Part shown: piece by piece, positions 53,462-63,644 of the stretch | How the letters are laid out: the number at the start of each line of letters is the position of its first letter | Position numbering within the stretch: position 1 is the first letter of the stretch | From: CAWBRT01 sp963791145 | GTDB lineage: Bacteria; Acidobacteriota; Terriglobia; Terriglobales; Acidobacteriaceae | Direction of reading: 5' to 3' | Assembly (NCBI GenBank): GCA_963791145.1 | Contig: CAWBRT010000003.1 | Span: 468,408-532,407, forward strand | DNA: 64,000 bases | The notes under the pieces: generated by a model | Seen by the model: the letters and a program-made list of their open reading frames with translations, nothing else | Database searches by the model: none | What the model was told of the DNA's origin: nothing | Made by a program: the position numbers and the translations under genes

Positions 53462-54151
53462 ATGTACACGGAAGATGATCTTCTGCCTCTTTCCGGCTTG
53501 CAGCATCTTTCCTTCTGCGAGCGCAGATGGGCATTGGTACACATCGAGTCCATCTGGGAGGATAACCGCTTCACCGCAGAAGGAAATCTCCTCCACGAAC
53601 GGGCGCATTCAGGTGACGTCGAATCAAGGCCAGGCGTTTTGGTTCGACGCACCCTTTCCATCCGTTCCTTTCGGCTTGGTATTTCCGGCCGTGCCGACAT
53701 AGTAGAGTTCTACCCGCTTTCTGCTGGCCAGCCGGGGATTTCGGTCGCAGGGCACAAAGGAGTTTGGCATCCGTATCCAGTGGAGTACAAGCGCAGTCGC
53801 GACAAAGCGGGAGGCGTCGCTTATCGCATTCAACTCTGCGCGCAGGCTATGTGCATAGAAGAGATGCTGCACGCGGATGTGCCCGAAGGAGCTGTTTACG
53901 ACGGCAGCGCCCGGCATCGCGAGGTGGTTCTGTTCGACGCTTCACTTCGGCAGCAGGTCGAGCGGCTCGCCGAGCGGATGCACGAGTTGCGTACCTCAGG
54001 CCTCACGCCTAAAGCGCGATACGAAAAGAAGTGCGATCACTGTTCGCTCTACAATGTCTGCCTGCCGAAAACTACCGGTGCCTCCAGTGCCCAGAAATAC
54101 CTGAAGCGCGCTGTGCAGACTGCGATTGCCGATGGCGGAGATGAGCCATGA
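53462..54151 (+). CDS. cas4: Cas4 exonuclease, adaptation factor
   Basis: PD-(D/E)xK nuclease with a 4Fe-4S cluster, which trims prespacers to the correct PAM end for Cas1-Cas2. The first Cys lies in LSFCERRWALVH; the C-terminal three are in KCDHCSLYNVCLP. The active-site region is GISGRADIVEF ... YPVEYKRSR, with D, E and K. 229 residues. Overlaps cas1 by 4 bp (ATGA). Confidence 0.95.
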   Translation: MYTEDDLLPLSGLQHLSFCERRWALVHIESIWEDNRFTAEGNLLHERAHSGDVESRPGVLVRRTLSIRSFRLGISGRADIVEFYPLSAGQPGISVAGHKGVWHPYPVEYKRSRDKAGGVAYRIQLCAQAMCIEEMLHADVPEGAVYDGSARHREVVLFDASLRQQVERLAERMHELRTSGLTPKARYEKKCDHCSLYNVCLPKTTGASSAQKYLKRAVQTAIADGGDEP

Positions 54152-55170
54152 AGAAGCTGCTCAACACGCTCTACGTCACCACGCAGGGAGCGTACCTGGC
54201 TAAGGACGGCGAAACCGTTCTCATTCGCGTGGAACAGGAGAACCGCTTGCGAGTACCGATCCATACACTGGGCGGTATCGTATGTTTTGGACAGGTATCT
54301 TGCAGTCCTCCTCTAATGGGATTCTGTGCGGAAAATAGTGTTGGCCTCAGCTTCCTCAGCGAACATGGGCAGTTTCTGGCACGTGTGCAGGGTCCTGTGA
54401 ATGGCAATGTGCTGCTGCGGCGCGAACAATATCGCCGTGCTGATGAGGAAGTTGGCTCGGCTGCCATCGCGCGTGCTGTGGTGCAAGCCAAAGTAGCTAA
54501 CTGCCGTACTGTCCTCTTGCGGGCGGCTCGCGAGCGCAACGGCTGCACCGAACTGGAAGATGCCTCAGGCCGGCTCGCCCGCACTCTGGAGATGCTGGAG
54601 GCCGCGAAGTCTGTGGAACTGGTGCGCGGCCTTGAAGGAGACGCCGCCCGGACCTACTTCTGCGTCTTCGATCATCTGATCACTGCATCAAAGGAATATT
54701 TCTTCTTCCGCGAGCGGAGCCGGAGACCGCCGCTCGACAAAGTGAACGCTCTCCTGTCGTTCCTTTACACACTGCTGGCACACGATGTCGCCGGAGCCCT
54801 GGAGGCCGTCGGTCTTGATCCGGCAGTCGGCTTCCTGCATCGCGACCGCCCAGGACGCGCGGGACTGGCCCTCGATCTCATGGAGGAACTACGTCCGGTT
54901 CTGGCTGACAGGCTGGCGCTCTCGCTTATCAATCGTCGTCAAGTACAGGCTAACGGCTTCAAAACGACCGAGGCGGGAGGCGTACTTATGGAAAACGACA
55001 TGCGAAAGGACGTTTTGCTCGCCTGGCAGAAGCGCAAGCAGGAAGACCTCCGACACCCATTTCTTGGTGAATCAATCTCTCTCGGATTACTGCCACACGT
55101 GCAGGCTCTGCTGTTGGCCCGGCACCTGCGAGGCGATCTGGATGCCTATCCTGCGTTCTTCTGGAGGTGA
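54148..55170 (+). CDS. cas1: Cas1 integrase
   Basis: The integrase that inserts new spacers. The beta-sheet domain starts KKLLNTLYVTTQGAYLAKDG; the catalytic helical domain has DKVNALLSFLYTLLAHDVAGALEAVGLDPAVGFLH (metal Glu and His) and LDLMEELRPVLADR (Asp/Glu). 340 residues. Together with cas2 and cas4 it forms the adaptation module directly upstream of the array. Confidence 0.96.
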   Translation: MKKLLNTLYVTTQGAYLAKDGETVLIRVEQENRLRVPIHTLGGIVCFGQVSCSPPLMGFCAENSVGLSFLSEHGQFLARVQGPVNGNVLLRREQYRRADEEVGSAAIARAVVQAKVANCRTVLLRAARERNGCTELEDASGRLARTLEMLEAAKSVELVRGLEGDAARTYFCVFDHLITASKEYFFFRERSRRPPLDKVNALLSFLYTLLAHDVAGALEAVGLDPAVGFLHRDRPGRAGLALDLMEELRPVLADRLALSLINRRQVQANGFKTTEAGGVLMENDMRKDVLLAWQKRKQEDLRHPFLGESISLGLLPHVQALLLARHLRGDLDAYPAFFWR

Positions 55171-55176
55171 GCGGCA

Positions 55177-55467
55177 ATGATGGTTCTGGTCACCTACGAC
55201 GTCCGGACAGAGACTGCTGAAGGGAAGCGCCGTCTTCGCCGCGTCGCTAAAATATGTCAGAATTACGGGCAGCGCGTTCAGCTCTCCGTCTTCGAGTGTC
55301 TCCTGGACCCTGCCCAATGGGTAACATTTCGCGCTGGCCTGACAGCGGAGATCGACCCTGCGGATGACAGCTTGCGCTTCTACTTTCTCGGAGCAAACTG
55401 GAAGAAGCGCGTAGAACATCTGGGCGCCAAGCCAGCCTATGACCCCGAGGGGCCACTCATCGTGTGA
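55177..55467 (+). CDS. cas2: Cas2
   Basis: A 96-residue ferredoxin-like protein that holds Cas1 dimers and the prespacer. Begins MMVLVTYDVRTETAEGKRRL; RVAKICQNYGQRVQLSVFECLLD is typical, and the conserved Asp is in TYDV. It is the last cas gene; the leader follows. Confidence 0.95.
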   Translation: MMVLVTYDVRTETAEGKRRLRRVAKICQNYGQRVQLSVFECLLDPAQWVTFRAGLTAEIDPADDSLRFYFLGANWKKRVEHLGAKPAYDPEGPLIV

Positions 55468-55647
55468 TTCGCGAACCTCATGCAATCATGATTTTCCCGG
55501 CAGGTGCGCGATTGATGCAAGTACCTGAGTACAAAGAACCCTCTGCGCATTGCTCCTCGCGCGCAACACGCTGGAGGGCCACCTCTGGAGGAGATCCGCG
55601 CATTGTGAGATGCAAGTCTCTGAATATGCGTGTGTTATGTTGGAGCA
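55468..55647 (+). promoter_or_regulatory. CRISPR leader
   Basis: 180 bp between the cas2 stop and the first repeat. No gene. It contains an AT-richer end (GTGTGTTATGTTGGAGCA) directly before the repeat, as leaders do, and should hold the array promoter. Confidence 0.7.
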
Positions 55648-58600
55648 GTCGCGCCCCGTACGGGCGCGTGGATTGAAACAATGCACAGAGTCCGTGCCCA
55701 TCACAACGTCGCGCCCCGTACGGGCGCGTGGATTGAAACTATCATCCGCGCTTGGCGGTTAGCTCCGTCTTGTCGCGCCCCGTACGGGCGCGTGGATTGA
55801 AACGTGCTCCGTCCCGTAGTCATCCATGATGGTTAAGTCGCGCCCCGTACGGGCGCGTGGATTGAAACTTGTGTTAAGGCAACCTCAGCAACTTGTTTGG
55901 GTCGCGCCCCGTACGGGCGCGTGGATTGAAACATCCTGGAGGAAGGACAGGAAGGCCGGGACATCGTCGCGCCCCGTACGGGCGCGTGGATTGAAACAAG
56001 ACGGTTGGCGACGGGGCTCCTGCGTCGTTGGCGTCGCGCCCCGTACGGGCGCGTGGATTGAAACCGCTAGGGTATCGAAGGCAATCTCCGACTCGGCCGG
56101 TCGCGCCCCGTACGGGCGCGTGGATTGAAACGTTTGCCTGCTGCTCGAGCGTCTTCTCGAGGTTGTCGCGCCCCGTACGGGCGCGTGGATTGAAACATCG
56201 TCTTCCTAACCGTGTATGCCAGGCAGGTCTTGTCGCGCCCCGTACGGGCGCGTGGATTGAAACATCTCCCGTCGTGAGGGCAGCCACGGCAGGTGTGGTC
56301 GCGCCCCGTACGGGCGCGTGGATTGAAACAAGTTAAATTGTCCCGTTTTCACGTCCGCGTCCCAGTCGCGCCCCGTACGGGCGCGTGGATTGAAACCTTA
56401 TCAGGTTCGGACATCCTAGCCCTGGAAACTGTCGCGCCCCGTACGGGCGCGTGGATTGAAACGGCCGACGCCCAGCTCCTTTACGCTTCCCGCCTCGTCG
56501 CGCCCCGTACGGGCGCGTGGATTGAAACAAATCTGGCCGCAAGGCCCAAGCCGCGCGCGCCAACGTCGCGCCCCGTACGGGCGCGTGGATTGAAACTGGA
56601 GCGTTCGCTCCCCGCGGCCCGGGGACATAGTCGCGCCCCGTACGGGCGCGTGGATTGAAACCTCTTTGTCGGGGTCATAATCCGGCTTTACCCGGTCGCG
56701 CCCCGTACGGGCGCGTGGATTGAAACATTGGTGTTGGCGGTAATGGTGGAGGCCAAGGCGGTCGCGCCCCGTACGGGCGCGTGGATTGAAACAAGTTTGC
56801 TCAGACCATGATGAATTACGCGGCCGTCGCGCCCCGTACGGGCGCGTGGATTGAAACATAGGTGAAGTTCTGCGGCACTCCGATCGCCGCCTCGTCGCGC
56901 CCCGTACGGGCGCGTGGATTGAAACAATGTGAAGCTGGAGAAGATCTTCAGGAATATCGTCGCGCCCCGTACGGGCGCGTGGATTGAAACAACCCGATCG
57001 AGGGCGAGAAGCCTTCCACGTTCTTCGTCGCGCCCCGTACGGGCGCGTGGATTGAAACAAAGGCAGCGACGGCGATATCGTCCTGGCCTCGCGTCGCGCC
57101 CCGTACGGGCGCGTGGATTGAAACAACTACAACTACATGCACGAGCAGACGAACGAGGGTCGCGCCCCGTACGGGCGCGTGGATTGAAACATTGGGGAAG
57201 CCGAGATATCGAAGGCTATCCAGGAGTCGCGCCCCGTACGGGCGCGTGGATTGAAACATTATCGTCGAGGCTTACTAACGTCGGTACAGACGTCGCGCCC
57301 CGTACGGGCGCGTGGATTGAAACTCAATATGCCCGGATTCATACATGCGTTCGTTGGTCGCGCCCCGTACGGGCGCGTGGATTGAAACGGAGTAGACGTT
57401 TTTGAGCAGTCCCCCGATGCGGTTGTCGCGCCCCGTACGGGCGCGTGGATTGAAACTTTGCCAACGCTGCCGACGTGGCCGAGTACATCGGTCGCGCCCC
57501 GTACGGGCGCGTGGATTGAAACATTCTCGGAGCTCATGCATGAGGACCTTTCTCGGGTCGCGCCCCGTACGGGCGCGTGGATTGAAACATTATTGGCCGC
57601 GTGGTGCTCAGCCATGGCATTACCGTCGCGCCCCGTACGGGCGCGTGGATTGAAACTTCGATAGGCGCGACCAACTGGCAGCGTTCATCGTCGCGCCCCG
57701 TACGGGCGCGTGGATTGAAACATCTACTATAAACACAGTTAAGCGGCTACCAGCCGTCGCGCCCCGTACGGGCGCGTGGATTGAAACACATCGCGCCGCG
57801 TGAACTGTCCGAGCTGCTCTTCGTCGCGCCCCGTACGGGCGCGTGGATTGAAACTTCGCACTGCATGGCGGCGTCCCACCAGGCCTTCGTCGCGCCCCGT
57901 ACGGGCGCGTGGATTGAAACATGCGCTTGAGCTCACCCCAAGTAATGCAGGTGGTCGCGCCCCGTACGGGCGCGTGGATTGAAACACGTCCCACACGCTG
58001 CCCACGATCGCCCGTGTGCGGTCGCGCCCCGTACGGGCGCGTGGATTGAAACGGTGTAGAGCTGGGAGCCAACCTCCACGTTGTTGGTCGCGCCCCGTAC
58101 GGGCGCGTGGATTGAAACAATGAGCTGCTGTGCCTCTTCTTTGCTCAGCTCGCGTCGCGCCCCGTACGGGCGCGTGGATTGAAACACCAAATTGTCGGGA
58201 GCACTCATGGCTTCGCGGAGTCGCGCCCCGTACGGGCGCGTGGATTGAAACTTCGATAGGCGCGACCAACTGGCAGCGTTCATCGGCGTCGCGCCCCGTA
58301 CGGGCGCGTGGATTGAAACACGTTGAGTAGAAGACTTTGGTTTGCTTGTCCGGTCGCGCCCCGTACGGGCGCGTGGATTGAAACTTTCATGGCCTTGACT
58401 TGACCCACAAGAACCGGGCGTCGCGCCCCGTACGGGCGCGTGGATTGAAACTCCAAGCTGCTGGGGCATGAAAGCATCCGGACCACGTCGCGCCCCGTAC
58501 GGGCGCGTGGATTGAAACTTGGTTCGCGGCTAACAGCTTCTTCATCTCCCCCGTCGCGCCCCGTACGGGCGCGTGGATTGAAACTTCTTTGCCTTGCGCG

Positions 58601-60918
58601 AGATCGCCCACTGTTTCTTGTCGCGCCCCGTACGGGCGCGTGGATTGAAACAAATTCTTGAAGCCGCGCGCCGCGATCCTGTCGGCGTCGCGCCCCGTAC
58701 GGGCGCGTGGATTGAAACAGCTCGACTCTCGGCACGGCGACCGGGAACTTGCAGTCGCGCCCCGTACGGGCGCGTGGATTGAAACTTATTCATAGCGGGT
58801 AGGCTCTACTTCCACTTGCCGTCGCGCCCCGTACGGGCGCGTGGATTGAAACTCGGCTACCTGCTGCAGCGGCACGTAATCAGAAGCGTCGCGCCCCGTA
58901 CGGGCGCGTGGATTGAAACATGCGTGCAGCCGCAGAAGCGGCAAGTGCCAGGTGGTCGCGCCCCGTACGGGCGCGTGGATTGAAACAAAGCGTTTGCTCA
59001 CCGTGGCGAAGTACGACTCCGTCGCGCCCCGTACGGGCGCGTGGATTGAAACTTGTAAACAAAAGGTCGCAGGTTCAATTCCTGTCCCGTCGCGCCCCGT
59101 ACGGGCGCGTGGATTGAAACTGCTGCTATCACGAACAGGCGTGTGTTGCGGCCGTCGCGCCCCGTACGGGCGCGTGGATTGAAACATTGTGCGCGCCACG
59201 CAGATAGACTGCGTTCGCTGCCGTCGCGCCCCGTACGGGCGCGTGGATTGAAACAGGCCAAGGATTCCGTCCTTGTCCACGGTAGTGTCGTCGCGCCCCG
59301 TACGGGCGCGTGGATTGAAACTTTGACAGGCGCGACCAACTGGCAGCCTTCATCGGCGTCGCGCCCCGTACGGGCGCGTGGATTGAAACGCTTTAATTAG
59401 TTCACGGAGCCACGCGGCGGCGTCGCGCCCCGTACGGGCGCGTGGATTGAAACGTCCTAGAGGGCGCAAAGGCCCCGGTGCTACCACGTCGCGCCCCGTA
59501 CGGGCGCGTGGATTGAAACATGCTCTTGGGTGAAGAGTTTGGAGTCCACCTTCGTCGCGCCCCGTACGGGCGCGTGGATTGAAACCCCGGTATTGGACGG
59601 GGTGACTCTGTGTTATCCGTCGCGCCCCGTACGGGCGCGTGGATTGAAACTTTCCTGCCGTACCCCACAACGGGACGTTTTGTCGTCGCGCCCCGTACGG
59701 GCGCGTGGATTGAAACTCGGTATCGTTGGCGAACAACGTCTGGATGTCGTCGTCGCGCCCCGTACGGGCGCGTGGATTGAAACTTTCCTGCCGTACCCCA
59801 CAACGGGACGTTTTGTCGTCGCGCCCCGTACGGGCGCGTGGATTGAAACGGCACTCTACCAAAGCAAGCGTGAGGAGGCCATCGTCGCGCCCCGTACGGG
59901 CGCGTGGATTGAAACCTCGTGGTGCAGGCGCGACAACTTCAGTAGGACCGTCGCGCCCCGTACGGGCGCGTGGATTGAAACGCGTCAGGCATCACTCTCT
60001 CTGAAATGGAAGCGAACGTCGCGCCCCGTACGGGCGCGTGGATTGAAACAATTCGTACCGGCCTGTCTTGTTGGGTATCCGGCCGTCGCGCCCCGTACGG
60101 GCGCGTGGATTGAAACGATCTAGCTACGCTTGAACCTGTTCCTCCGGCTGCGTCGCGCCCCGTACGGGCGCGTGGATTGAAACAACTTCTTGCCGCTCGA
60201 AGCGCCATTGCTCGCCGCGTCGCGCCCCGTACGGGCGCGTGGATTGAAACGCGTCATAGCCAAACCGGGAACCACTTACGCTGTCGTCGCGCCCCGTACG
60301 GGCGCGTGGATTGAAACCCTGGTGTCCTGGCTTGCGGGTGCAGAAATGATCGTCGCGCCCCGTACGGGCGCGTGGATTGAAACCCCAAGCGTGTCAAACT
60401 CATTGGAGTAATTCTTGTCGCGCCCCGTACGGGCGCGTGGATTGAAACACAATATCCGTGAGGGAGTTCGCAACCGTGGCCGGTCGCGCCCCGTACGGGC
60501 GCGTGGATTGAAACTCCGTATGGCACAAGTTTGAGCAGACCTTCACTCGTCGCGCCCCGTACGGGCGCGTGGATTGAAACGAACATTTTTCCTTCGGTTC
60601 TTTTTCGGCCGACGTGGCGTCGCGCCCCGTACGGGCGCGTGGATTGAAACGAACAGGGCTGTAAGGGGGATCGCGGGCCGATTCAGGTCGCGCCCCGTAC
60701 GGGCGCGTGGATTGAAACCTTTTGGCTCTCCTCAATTACACGGATTCGTTAAGTCGCGCCCCGTACGGGCGCGTGGATTGAAACTTTCCAAACAGCATCA
60801 AAGTCCGCGCCATACGCCGTCGCGCCCCGTACGGGCGCGTGGATTGAAACAACACGAGGGCGCACCGCAACTGGTTGAAAGCTTGTCGCGCCCCGTACGG
60901 GCGCGCGTGGATTGAAAC
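55648..60918 (+). CRISPR. Type I-C CRISPR array, 80 repeats
   Basis: A 32-bp repeat starting GTCGCGCCCCGTACGGGC and ending GCGTGGATTGAAAC, with a strong GCGCCC/GGGCGC palindrome. Counting by hand gives 80 repeats and 79 spacers, mostly 32-36 bp; the first spacer has 28. Repeats look identical except the last one (60885-60918), which has an extra GC pair. The leader is on the left, next to cas2, so new spacers enter there. Two spacers are exact duplicates (59651 and 59784). Three more are near-copies (57657, 58252, 59322). One (59053-59088) is part of a tRNA. All long ORFs across the array are artefacts. Confidence 0.99.
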
Positions 60919-60975
60919 TGTCGCTTCAGGTCTTTACAAATATTGCTCGGTCAAAAAACGTGGAATGTCGATCGG

Positions 60976-62694
60976 CTATTTGATTAGGCTTTGCTGGTCC
61001 TTCCACTCGAGTGGCAGTTGCGTGACGAGCGTCTCGAGGGTCAACCCCAGGCTGGATCTCTGGCTCAGAATGACCTCGACGAGATCAGGAGCGAGCAACG
61101 CGCAGGAAAAGATTTTGCGAACATAGTGTGATGTAACTCCTGCTTGTTTTGCCAATTCAACGACACTCCCCGCCTTACCGGAGACAACTTGATCGTACCA
61201 GTGCCGGGCACGGACGATCCCTTTCACGAGTGCGGTCGTGCTGCTGCTGGTTGTCTGCTGGCTTTCGCCGATAAAGAGTCGCAATTCCTTCCCGCGGTGC
61301 GTCTGCCGGAAGGGACATGCGAGCGCGAGAACCTGGGACCGTCGATTCCCGTCTGCGCCAGTCTGGGCCTTTGGTACTTTATCCAGTTCCCTTCCTTGGA
61401 TCAGACTGACAAGGGCGTTCAGATCCAAGCTGATCTGCAGCGAGTCGCGCTCTACGACAACCTTACTGAGTACTGTCTGCAGGAATTCCTCCTTTTCCTG
61501 TGTTCCGGTCTTCTCCCACGACTTATCTCGGCGGCTGGCAGCCTCCACTATGGAGCGAAGCTGTCCTTCTGGAAGGGCGAGATCTCGAGCCGCTGAGACG
61601 AGCTCGTGTGGCGTGGAGAGCAGGGTCAGAATCCGCTCGGCAACCGCACGCTCGAGGTCGTGCGCCGGGATTCGAGCCAAGTCAGCGCTGTCCTTCTTCT
61701 TTCGGATTACGGCTTGCGAGGTGTAGTAACGGTAGCGCTTGCCTCCTTTTACCGCATGCGTTGGCGTGTAGCGGTTACCGTGTTCGTCGAAAAGCAGCCC
61801 GGTCAATAGGCTATCTCTTGTGGTTCTCGTTCGTTTCCTCTCGCCCTGTCGGTTCTCAACCAGCTGTTGCTGGACCTTCTGCCAGAGCTCACGCTCAATG
61901 ATGGGCTCGTGCTCGCCTGGATAGACTTGACCGTGATGTGCGATCTCGCCGACGTAAAGATGGTTTTTCAGCAGCTGATAGAGCGCACCGCGCGAGAATT
62001 TCTCCCCGCCAGTCTTGATCCCGGCCGCATCAAGCCGCACCTTGCTGCGGACTGGCCCCTGATCCAAATATTCTTTCAGTCGCGAGACATAACCCAGCCG
62101 GAGATATTGCCGGTAGATCTCGCGGACGACCTTGGCCTCCTCCTCGTTGATGATCAGCTTTCGGTCCTTCAGGTCGTAGCCGAGCGGGACACGGCCACCC
62201 ATCCATATTCCTTTCCTCTTCGAGGCAGCGATCTTGTCCCGAATCCGTTCCCCTGTGACTTCGCGTTCGAACTGGGCGAACGATAGCAGCACGTTAAGGG
62301 TCAGCCGCCCCATCGATGTCGTGGTATTGAACTGCTGCGTGACCGATACGAAACTGACGTGGCTGGCATCGAAGATTTCGATGATCTTGGCGAAGTCAGC
62401 TAGGGAGCGCGTCAGGCGGTCGACCTTGTAAACGACGACGGTGTCAATCTTCCCTGCCGCGATGTCCTCGAGCAGACGTTGGAGAGCCGGCCGCTCCATG
62501 CTCCCACCCGAGAAGCCACCGTCATCATATTGGGCGCCGAGGGCGTGCCAGCCCTCGTGACGCTGGCTGGCGCAGTATGCTTCGCAAGCTTCCCGTTGTG
62601 CCTGAAGAGAGTTAAACGACTGCTCAAGACCCTCTTCGCTCGACTTGCGTGTGTAAATGGCGCAGCGAATTCTGGACTTGGCGGTTGCTGTCAT
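60976..62694 (-). CDS. Large serine recombinase
   Basis: A 572-residue site-specific recombinase. The catalytic resolvase domain begins RCAIYTRKSSEEGLEQSFNS (Ser nucleophile near residue 18), with GGFSGGSMERPALQRLLED and KVDRLTRSLADFAKII. The Recombinase domain follows (IWMGGRVPLGYDLKDRKLII), then a zinc-ribbon-like region that has lost most Cys (SLLTGLLFDEHGNRYTPTHA). It overlaps the DUF2924 gene by ATGA, the usual pair. It ends 58 bp after the last CRISPR repeat and could move DNA that includes the array, but no att site is visible. Confidence 0.9.
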   Translation of the reverse strand: MTATAKSRIRCAIYTRKSSEEGLEQSFNSLQAQREACEAYCASQRHEGWHALGAQYDDGGFSGGSMERPALQRLLEDIAAGKIDTVVVYKVDRLTRSLADFAKIIEIFDASHVSFVSVTQQFNTTTSMGRLTLNVLLSFAQFEREVTGERIRDKIAASKRKGIWMGGRVPLGYDLKDRKLIINEEEAKVVREIYRQYLRLGYVSRLKEYLDQGPVRSKVRLDAAGIKTGGEKFSRGALYQLLKNHLYVGEIAHHGQVYPGEHEPIIERELWQKVQQQLVENRQGERKRTRTTRDSLLTGLLFDEHGNRYTPTHAVKGGKRYRYYTSQAVIRKKKDSADLARIPAHDLERAVAERILTLLSTPHELVSAARDLALPEGQLRSIVEAASRRDKSWEKTGTQEKEEFLQTVLSKVVVERDSLQISLDLNALVSLIQGRELDKVPKAQTGADGNRRSQVLALACPFRQTHRGKELRLFIGESQQTTSSSTTALVKGIVRARHWYDQVVSGKAGSVVELAKQAGVTSHYVRKIFSCALLAPDLVEVILSQRSSLGLTLETLVTQLPLEWKDQQSLIK

Positions 62695-63137
62695 TGTTCG
62701 TTCCTTCTGGCGCGTTTCTTAAGCCCGAAGAACAACGGACCGGACCAACGCGTACCGGTAATCCGACCGGCGATTTCAGATAAGCTGCGGAAGCGGTTCC
62801 CCTGGTACTCGAACCCCGAGTCCAGGACCGAAACCTCATGGAGCTGCCCTTGCCACTCGCGCACGATCCGAGTGCCGGGTTTCATCCTCACTGAAGCGGG
62901 CGATGATCGGGGACTGGCCGTGACTTCTTCTGCCAGCCGTCGCAGTCGCTTGCAAGTGGATGGCTTCAGGCCACCGAAAGCTTTTTCCTGCATGCGGTAG
63001 GCTAGGATCGGAACCAGGATTTCGCGCCGGAGGCGCGGGTGTGCGGGTTTGCCGAACAGCTCGAGCCAAAGGTCAAGCAAGTCTTTGCGCTCACGCCGGG
63101 GTAATTCTTCCAGCTTTTGCTGCAATTCGGTGCTCAT
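62691..63137 (-). CDS. DUF2924 protein
   Basis: A 148-residue protein of the DUF2924 family, which almost always accompanies large serine recombinases. It has LRREILVPILAYRMQEKAFGGLK, then MKPGTRIVREWQGQLHEVSVLDSGFEYQGNRFRSLSEIA, and ITGTRWSGPLFFGL. It is transcribed just before the recombinase with a 4-bp overlap. It may act as a recombination accessory factor. Confidence 0.88.
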   Translation of the reverse strand: MSTELQQKLEELPRRERKDLLDLWLELFGKPAHPRLRREILVPILAYRMQEKAFGGLKPSTCKRLRRLAEEVTASPRSSPASVRMKPGTRIVREWQGQLHEVSVLDSGFEYQGNRFRSLSEIAGRITGTRWSGPLFFGLKKRARRNEQ

Positions 63138-63362
63138 TATCCACCTCTAATCCGCCCCAAGAGAGCCTTCCAAGGAGCAGTACATTCACGCTTGCCGGGG
63201 GCAAACAGTCAAGCGAACTCTGAGGACGGAAAAATCTGCGACAATTGGGTGGTTCGGGGAAGGAAGATGGGCCGAAGCTTTTGCCTCCGGCCCATCTTTA
63301 GAGTTGACTTGCTCTGGATTCGATGGTTGTCACAGGACGCCGTAGATGGAGTCTGCGGATAG

Positions 63363-63644
63363 TCAAATATTCAAGTGCTTGGGCGGTTGAGTTAATTTGG
63401 TCGCCAGTAGCCGAAAGACTTGGATGTGCGGCCACGCTGAGCAATCTGAGTTGGCGACGTCACTGCGGGCTTGTAATTCGGAAGCAAACAGTAGGTTAGC
63501 CAGCTTCGATTGGGTGTACGCTGCCCACGGGAAATAAGATCGTTCCGCCTGCAAGTCGTAGAAATCATCGGCTCCCAAGCTCTGCACCGGACTGTTCACT
63601 GTCACCACGCATGGATTTTTGGCGTATAGCAGCGCCCTTGGCAC
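63363..63644 (-). pseudogene. Short-chain dehydrogenase fragment
   Basis: The frame contains TVNSPVQSLGADDFYDLQAE and PWAAYTQSKLANLLFASELQ, the typical catalytic Tyr-x-x-x-Lys of short-chain dehydrogenases with their flanks. The nucleotide-binding N terminus and the C-terminal part are missing, and the front overlaps the end of the next gene out of frame. A remnant cut by rearrangement. Confidence 0.65.

Noticed and set aside
55486..60735. Long open frames with repeated Arg-rich or Gly-rich motifs on both strands
   Set aside because: They are translations of the CRISPR repeat in different frames; the repeat itself is non-coding.
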